Shown here in pieces: positions 60,437-64,000 of a stretch of 64,000 nt of DNA. Position numbers and translations under genes: made by a program. Every line of letters begins with the position of its first letter. Positions within the stretch are counted from its first letter, which is position 1. This DNA is from Verrucomicrobiia bacterium (GTDB lineage Bacteria; Verrucomicrobiota; Verrucomicrobiia; Limisphaerales; JADLHS01): assembly GCA_023953615.1 (NCBI GenBank), contig JAMLJH010000001.1, positions 909,360 through 973,359 of the forward strand, given 5' to 3'. Under the pieces are notes generated by a model. It saw only the letters and a list, made by a program, of their open reading frames with translations, made no database searches and was not told where the DNA came from.

Positions 60437-61522
60437 TTAGCGATAAAAATGGAGCAACAACGGCCAAATGAATTTCCAGATCAGCCAGGCTGAGCCACCA
60501 CCGAGCACCACCGCCGCCAGCAGCAAACGGCGCCGCACCTTGGCTCGATCTGGCTCCTCCCAATACCAGGCAACCCAGACACTTAGCTCGTAAAGGCCGT
60601 ACAGCGGCACCGCCATCATTACCTGCGTGAGCACTTCGGGAGTGGTCAGTAGCCCACCCAAAATCAGCACGATCACAATCATGTAGCGCCACAGGCCGCG
60701 CAGCGTGCGATAACTCAGCACTTCAATCTTCACCAGGACCAGCAGCACGACCGGCAATTCAAATCCCAACCCCATGCCCAGCATGAATTTGCAGACGAAA
60801 CTGATGTAATCTTCCGCGCGCCATTGCAGCGCGCCAAACCCCAGCCAGTGGGAATACAGTTGCGAGGCGCCCAACGCTACTGGCATCAACAGGAAATAGC
60901 AGAACGCCACTCCGGCCATAAACAGGCCGCCGCCAAAATACAAACCGCGGCGAACGTATTTTTGCTCGAGAATCCGGAGCGCCGGAAACACAAAAGCCAG
61001 TATGAAATATAAAATGAAGGGCGCGGCTAAAACTGCGCCGCCATAAAGCGCCACCTGAAAGGCGACGATGAATCCTCCCGCGGGACTGAGATTTATCAGC
61101 TCCACTTCCAGCTTTTGCGCCGCGGCGGCCAGCGTGGAGTCCGGGTTGACCTGCCAGCCCAAAACTCGATTGGTGCCAAGAATTTGCGGGAACACTTCCA
61201 GCGCAACAAACCGGTTGGTGCCCAAGTCCAGATTTTTTTGCTGCGCGTCCGTGAGTGTGAACGTCCCCAACTTGTTGGTGCCGTAAGTAACGGTGACAAC
61301 TTGATTCGTGCCGGGATAGTGAACTTTGGCGTGCTCCAGCGGCCATTTAAGAATATGAACGACACGGTCACCCGCGATGAGGCAAAGCAACATCGCGACG
61401 CCCAACGCGACCAGACTTTTGATCAGGACCCAACGAAGGTCTTCGAGGTGTTCGAGAAATGATTTTACCGGCCCGCCTTCAACTTCGGGCTCGGGGTGTG
61501 CCGACTCGGAATCATCCGCCAT
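60437..61522 (-). CDS. tatC: Sec-independent translocase TatC with enlarged first periplasmic loop
   Basis: 361 residues, about 100 more than typical TatC. The N-terminal FLEHLEDLRWVLIKSLVALGVAML motif and the later AFQVALYGGAVLAAPFILYFILAFVFPALRILE, FELPVVLLVLVKIEVLSYRTLRGLWRYMIVIVLILGGLLTTPEVLTQVMMAVPLYGLYE helices are standard. Between helix 1 and helix 2 lies an insertion of roughly 90 residues (~55-145) with NQVVTVTYGTNKLGTFTLTD and a Leu/Ala-rich block. TatC forms the Tat receptor for twin-arginine signals. The next gene, 17 bases upstream, is tatA; the two form an operon. Confidence 0.93.
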   Translation of the reverse strand: MADDSESAHPEPEVEGGPVKSFLEHLEDLRWVLIKSLVALGVAMLLCLIAGDRVVHILKWPLEHAKVHYPGTNQVVTVTYGTNKLGTFTLTDAQQKNLDLGTNRFVALEVFPQILGTNRVLGWQVNPDSTLAAAAQKLEVELINLSPAGGFIVAFQVALYGGAVLAAPFILYFILAFVFPALRILEQKYVRRGLYFGGGLFMAGVAFCYFLLMPVALGASQLYSHWLGFGALQWRAEDYISFVCKFMLGMGLGFELPVVLLVLVKIEVLSYRTLRGLWRYMIVIVLILGGLLTTPEVLTQVMMAVPLYGLYELSVWVAWYWEEPDRAKVRRRLLLAAVVLGGGSAWLIWKFIWPLLLHFYR

Positions 61523-61539
61523 GCGCCGGGGCGTTCCAA

Positions 61540-61809
61540 TTACGCCTGCGGCGTATCAGAAGAAGCTGGAGTCTCGGTTTGCGCGGCGGCCCCCGACGGC
61601 GGCAACTTACGCGGTGCGGGGGGAGGTTCTTGCGCCGCGTTCTGAATTTCTTCGGTGACTTCGCGGGTGGCTTTTTTGAATTCCCGGATGCCCGTGCCCA
61701 AGCCTTTAGCCAGATCTGGCAATCGTTTCGCACCAAACAACAACAACGCGATGGCGAGAATCAAAACGATTTCCCAACCGCCGAGCATTGCTGCAAACAT
61801 GTTATTCAT
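61540..61809 (-). CDS. tatA: Sec-independent translocase TatA/TatE
   Basis: 89 residues. One N-terminal membrane helix ([16 protein letters not shown]) followed by [27 protein letters not shown], the TatA/E-type amphipathic helix, and a polar proline-rich tail. It forms the translocation pore with TatC. Several predicted exported proteins in the window carry twin-arginine signals. Confidence 0.92.
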   Translation of the reverse strand: MNNMFAAMLGGWEIVLILAIALLLFGAKRLPDLAKGLGTGIREFKKATREVTEEIQNAAQEPPPAPRKLPPSGAAAQTETPASSDTPQA

Positions 61810-61897
61810 AAAATCACCTGTCGCGAAAACTTAGGCCGGAAAGCTTGGCGAGTAAAGCGCCAAAACTTCCCGGCCCCAGCTGACAACAAAAATCCGC

Positions 61898-62506
61898 TTA
61901 TCGCGCGTGTAGCACCACGAACTCGCCGCGACGATTCTTCGCCCAGGCCGCTTCGTTTTGCCCCAAGTCCACGGGCCGGCGTTTACCCCAGCTTTGGGTG
62001 ATGATGCGGTCTGCGGCGACGCCTTGAGAAATGAGCGCTTCACGCAAGGCGGAGGCGCGGCGCTCGCCCAACGCATCGTTGTAACCATCCGTCCCGCGCT
62101 CGTCGCAATGACCTTCAATCAATAAACCGACGGCGGAGTTGTTCCGCATGTAATCCGCCACCGCATCCACATTGCCGCGCTCGTCGCTGCGCACCACCGA
62201 GCTGTCAAAACCGAAGTGAACCGTATGGATGGCCAAGGCGGCGCGATCTTGCGTGCTGTTGTCGAGATCGAATTTCCCCGATTGCGCGTGCGCCCCGGTA
62301 GTGGGGTCCCATTCTGAACTGTTAATCCCAGAAGTCGTGTCACCGGAATTGAACGGCGGCAATTCATTATTGATTTCGCCGGGACGGATCCGCGTCTCGG
62401 ACTTATTGATTGGCGTGGGCCCGATGACGCGCTTTTGGCAGCCGGTGCCGAAGAGAGTGAGCGCCAGCACCGCGGCCAGCAGAGAAGTTAATTTGACAGC
62501 TTTCAT
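61898..62506 (-). CDS. pal: Peptidoglycan-associated lipoprotein Pal
   Basis: 202 residues. Lipobox LTLFGTGC after a short signal, a Ser/Asn-rich linker, then an OmpA-like domain: VHFGFDSSVVRSDERGNVDAVADYMR, LLIEGHCDERGTDGYNDALGERRASALREALISQGV and IITQSWGKRRP, containing the peptidoglycan-binding pattern. Pal anchors the outer membrane to the wall and works with TolB, whose gene lies upstream on the same strand. Confidence 0.93.
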   Translation of the reverse strand: MKAVKLTSLLAAVLALTLFGTGCQKRVIGPTPINKSETRIRPGEINNELPPFNSGDTTSGINSSEWDPTTGAHAQSGKFDLDNSTQDRAALAIHTVHFGFDSSVVRSDERGNVDAVADYMRNNSAVGLLIEGHCDERGTDGYNDALGERRASALREALISQGVAADRIITQSWGKRRPVDLGQNEAAWAKNRRGEFVVLHAR

Positions 62507-62535
62507 GTTCGTTAAGATTTGGAGACAGGTTGTTG

Positions 62536-63711
62536 TTATTTAGCCCAACTGGGTTGGGAGCTACTACCCGAAATTCGAGTGATAGTTTTGGTTTGTTTTG
62601 TCGGCACGTCAAGCAAAGAGAGTTGGTTGCCATTGCGACCACTGCGGCGGGTATAAACCACCGTGCGCGAGTTCGGCGCCCACGACGGGTCCTCGCCTTC
62701 CACCAGCACGGTCGCCGAGCCGCCTGCGGACGAAACAATACAGATATCAAAGCCGCCTCGGCGCTGTTGCGTAAAAATGATCCACTTGCCATCCGGCGAC
62801 CAGTCCGGCTCGGTGGGGTTTAGAATCCCGCTGGTGGAGATGCGTTGCGGTTTGCCCCCGGTAGGAGAAACCTTGTAGAGGGCGCGAACCTCATTGATTT
62901 TGCCCGCGTAACAGATCCATTGCCCATCCGGCGACCAGCAAGGAGAGGATTCATCCTCGCGCGACTGGGTCAGGCGATTCAGAACATTGCCATCCAGATT
63001 GGCCACGTAAAGGTCCACCGTTCCGGATTTGCTAAGAATCATGGCAATGCGATTCCCATCCGGCGAAACCGCAGGACTGAAATTCGATCCCGGATAACTG
63101 GCAATCGCCTTTCGTTGTCGGGCCGCCAGATTCTGCAGGTAAATCCAAGCTCCCCCGCTTCGGTACGACGTGTAACACAAAGCCTGGTTTCCCGGCGCCC
63201 AGGCCGGCGAAATTGCGGTGGAATTATCCTGCGTCACCGGAGCGGCGTCGCTCCCGTCAAAGTTGGCGATATAAATTTCGCTGGTACTCCCTGACGAGCG
63301 CGAAAAAGCGATCTTGGTGTTGCCGATTCCCTTGCGCCCCAAAGCCGCCAGGAAATCGTCCACGAACTGATGCGCCTGGCGACGCAGATTGGCGCCGGAA
63401 TAACTTTTATTGACCAGCACATTGTTGTTGATGCGATCTTGGGCGCGCCCCAGCAGATTATCGCCATTGCTGCCGCTCAACAGATACTGCGCGCTATCTG
63501 CGCTCGCCAAGCTGAAGCCTTGCACGATGAGATCGAATTGAATCACCTCCAACGCCTCACCGGTAAACCCCGAGAGATTCACCGGAATGGGGCTTTGGTT
63601 CAGGCCCGAAATTCCTGGGATCTCGATTCTATTAACTGCGGCCGATTGCGCAGGTAGCGATAAACTGCCTAACGCCAACCCGATAACGGTAAGTACAAGT
63701 CGGTAATTCAT
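62536..63711 (-). CDS. tolB: Tol-Pal system beta-propeller protein TolB
   Basis: 391 residues. The signal is LVLTVIGLALGSLSLPAQS, followed by the TolB N-terminal domain (~25-130) and a C-terminal six-bladed propeller built of PD40 repeats such as SPAWAPGNQALCYTSYRSGG, SPAVSPDGNRIAMILSKSG, SPCWSPDGQWICYAG and EPDWSPDGKWIIFTQQRRGG. It binds Pal in the periplasm. Its start overlaps the end of the upstream gene by 4 bases. Confidence 0.95.
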   Translation of the reverse strand: MNYRLVLTVIGLALGSLSLPAQSAAVNRIEIPGISGLNQSPIPVNLSGFTGEALEVIQFDLIVQGFSLASADSAQYLLSGSNGDNLLGRAQDRINNNVLVNKSYSGANLRRQAHQFVDDFLAALGRKGIGNTKIAFSRSSGSTSEIYIANFDGSDAAPVTQDNSTAISPAWAPGNQALCYTSYRSGGAWIYLQNLAARQRKAIASYPGSNFSPAVSPDGNRIAMILSKSGTVDLYVANLDGNVLNRLTQSREDESSPCWSPDGQWICYAGKINEVRALYKVSPTGGKPQRISTSGILNPTEPDWSPDGKWIIFTQQRRGGFDICIVSSAGGSATVLVEGEDPSWAPNSRTVVYTRRSGRNGNQLSLLDVPTKQTKTITRISGSSSQPSWAK

Positions 63712-64000
63712 CCGAATCCAATTCTAGGTTTGAGATCAAAAACAATGTTAAATGTTCGGGTCGAATCCGTGGTGCCGGACGGAAAGGCAGGCACTTGGCG
63801 CACCGAATCCAAGACGCGTTGGGTCAGCCGGTTCAGTTCCGCATTGCCTGACGGTTTGAGGATGCGGGCGCTGCTGACCGTGCCATCCCGCAAAACAACG
63901 ATGGAAGTCTCCACCTGCGCCTGCCCGTCCGCGATGTCGCCAGCGATTTGGAGTTCACGATCGTAAGCTGCTTTGTAGCGACGCTGGATTTCCTGCGCAT
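63708..64000 (-). CDS. TonB/TolA C-terminal-like protein, partial
   Basis: The 3' part of a gene whose start lies beyond the right edge; 97 codons are visible, from ..AQEIQRRYKAAYDREL to the end FDLKPRIGFG. The segment VVLRDGTVSSARILKPSGNAELNRLTQRVLDSVRQVPAFPSG resembles the TonB/TolA C-terminal domain. Being just upstream of tolB, it is most likely the tolA-equivalent of the Tol-Pal system. Confidence 0.75.
   Translation of the reverse strand, partial: AQEIQRRYKAAYDRELQIAGDIADGQAQVETSIVVLRDGTVSSARILKPSGNAELNRLTQRVLDSVRQVPAFPSGTTDSTRTFNIVFDLKPRIGFG

Overview
The window is a GC-rich bacterial chromosome segment that looks like Verrucomicrobiota, probably the Pedosphaera/Limisphaerales side. 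The reasons are the gene repertoire (a giant CotH/lamin-tail surface protein, sulfatase-modifying-factor-like proteins, GH20 and Tat-exported hydrolases, a pseudopilin-tail coiled-coil protein), a Gram-negative envelope (Tol-Pal, Mla, LolA) and dispersed palindromic repeats. The lineage is an inference from gene content; no 16S gene is present.

Layout. 1-7.05 kb: a tightly overlapping plus-strand operon resembling the back end of an aryl-polyene-type lipid cluster (ACP, fused ketosynthase/chain-length factor, deacetylase, LolA-like carrier, DUF3261-type lipoprotein, hotdog dehydratase, C45 acyltransferase/hydrolase, PlsC-type acyltransferase). 7.1-10.7 kb: mlaE-mlaF-mlaD and a PIN/TRAM membrane protein. 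10.7-13.4 kb: housekeeping genes, including a glcD-like gene and hisI. 13.5-19.0 kb: the 1.85k-residue CotH/LTD protein, then tRNA-Ala and yajQ.

20.1-27.4 kb: a type II-C CRISPR-Cas locus. The array has 59 identical repeats and 58 spacers. A tracrRNA gene, with recognisable promoter, bulged anti-repeat and terminator, follows it directly. The convergent cas9-cas1-cas2 operon is abnormal. The only cas9 is a 476-codon in-frame internal deletion that joins RuvC-I to the segment before RuvC-III, without bridge helix, REC lobe, RuvC-II and HNH. cas1 and cas2 each carry a palindromic repeat as extra in-frame coding sequence, and a 100-bp inverted-repeat element abuts the first CRISPR repeat. Guide-RNA parts therefore look complete while the effector is gutted. 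This is the most interesting part of the window.

27.5-35.8 kb: tilS-ftsH, an FGE-fold protein whose C-terminal end looks like a diversity-generating-retroelement variable region (no reverse transcriptase in the window), a repeat-rich intergenic region, rpe and a phosphohexomutase. 35.9-42.8 kb: a GH20 hexosaminidase, a small gene pair, an IS630-family insertion sequence with an A7 frameshift site, and a Tat-exported putative hydrolase. 42.8-54.7 kb: tRNA-His, M29 aminopeptidase, a beta-propeller surface protein, mazG, proB, AMP nucleosidase, a P1B-4-type metal ATPase and an FAD oxidoreductase. 54.7-64 kb: Gfo/Idh/MocA oxidoreductase, VTC/DUF4956 pair, two hsp20 genes, class II aldolase, tatC-tatA, and pal-tolB plus the end of a TolA/TonB-like gene running off the right edge.

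All functional calls are from reading the sequence; no database search was run.
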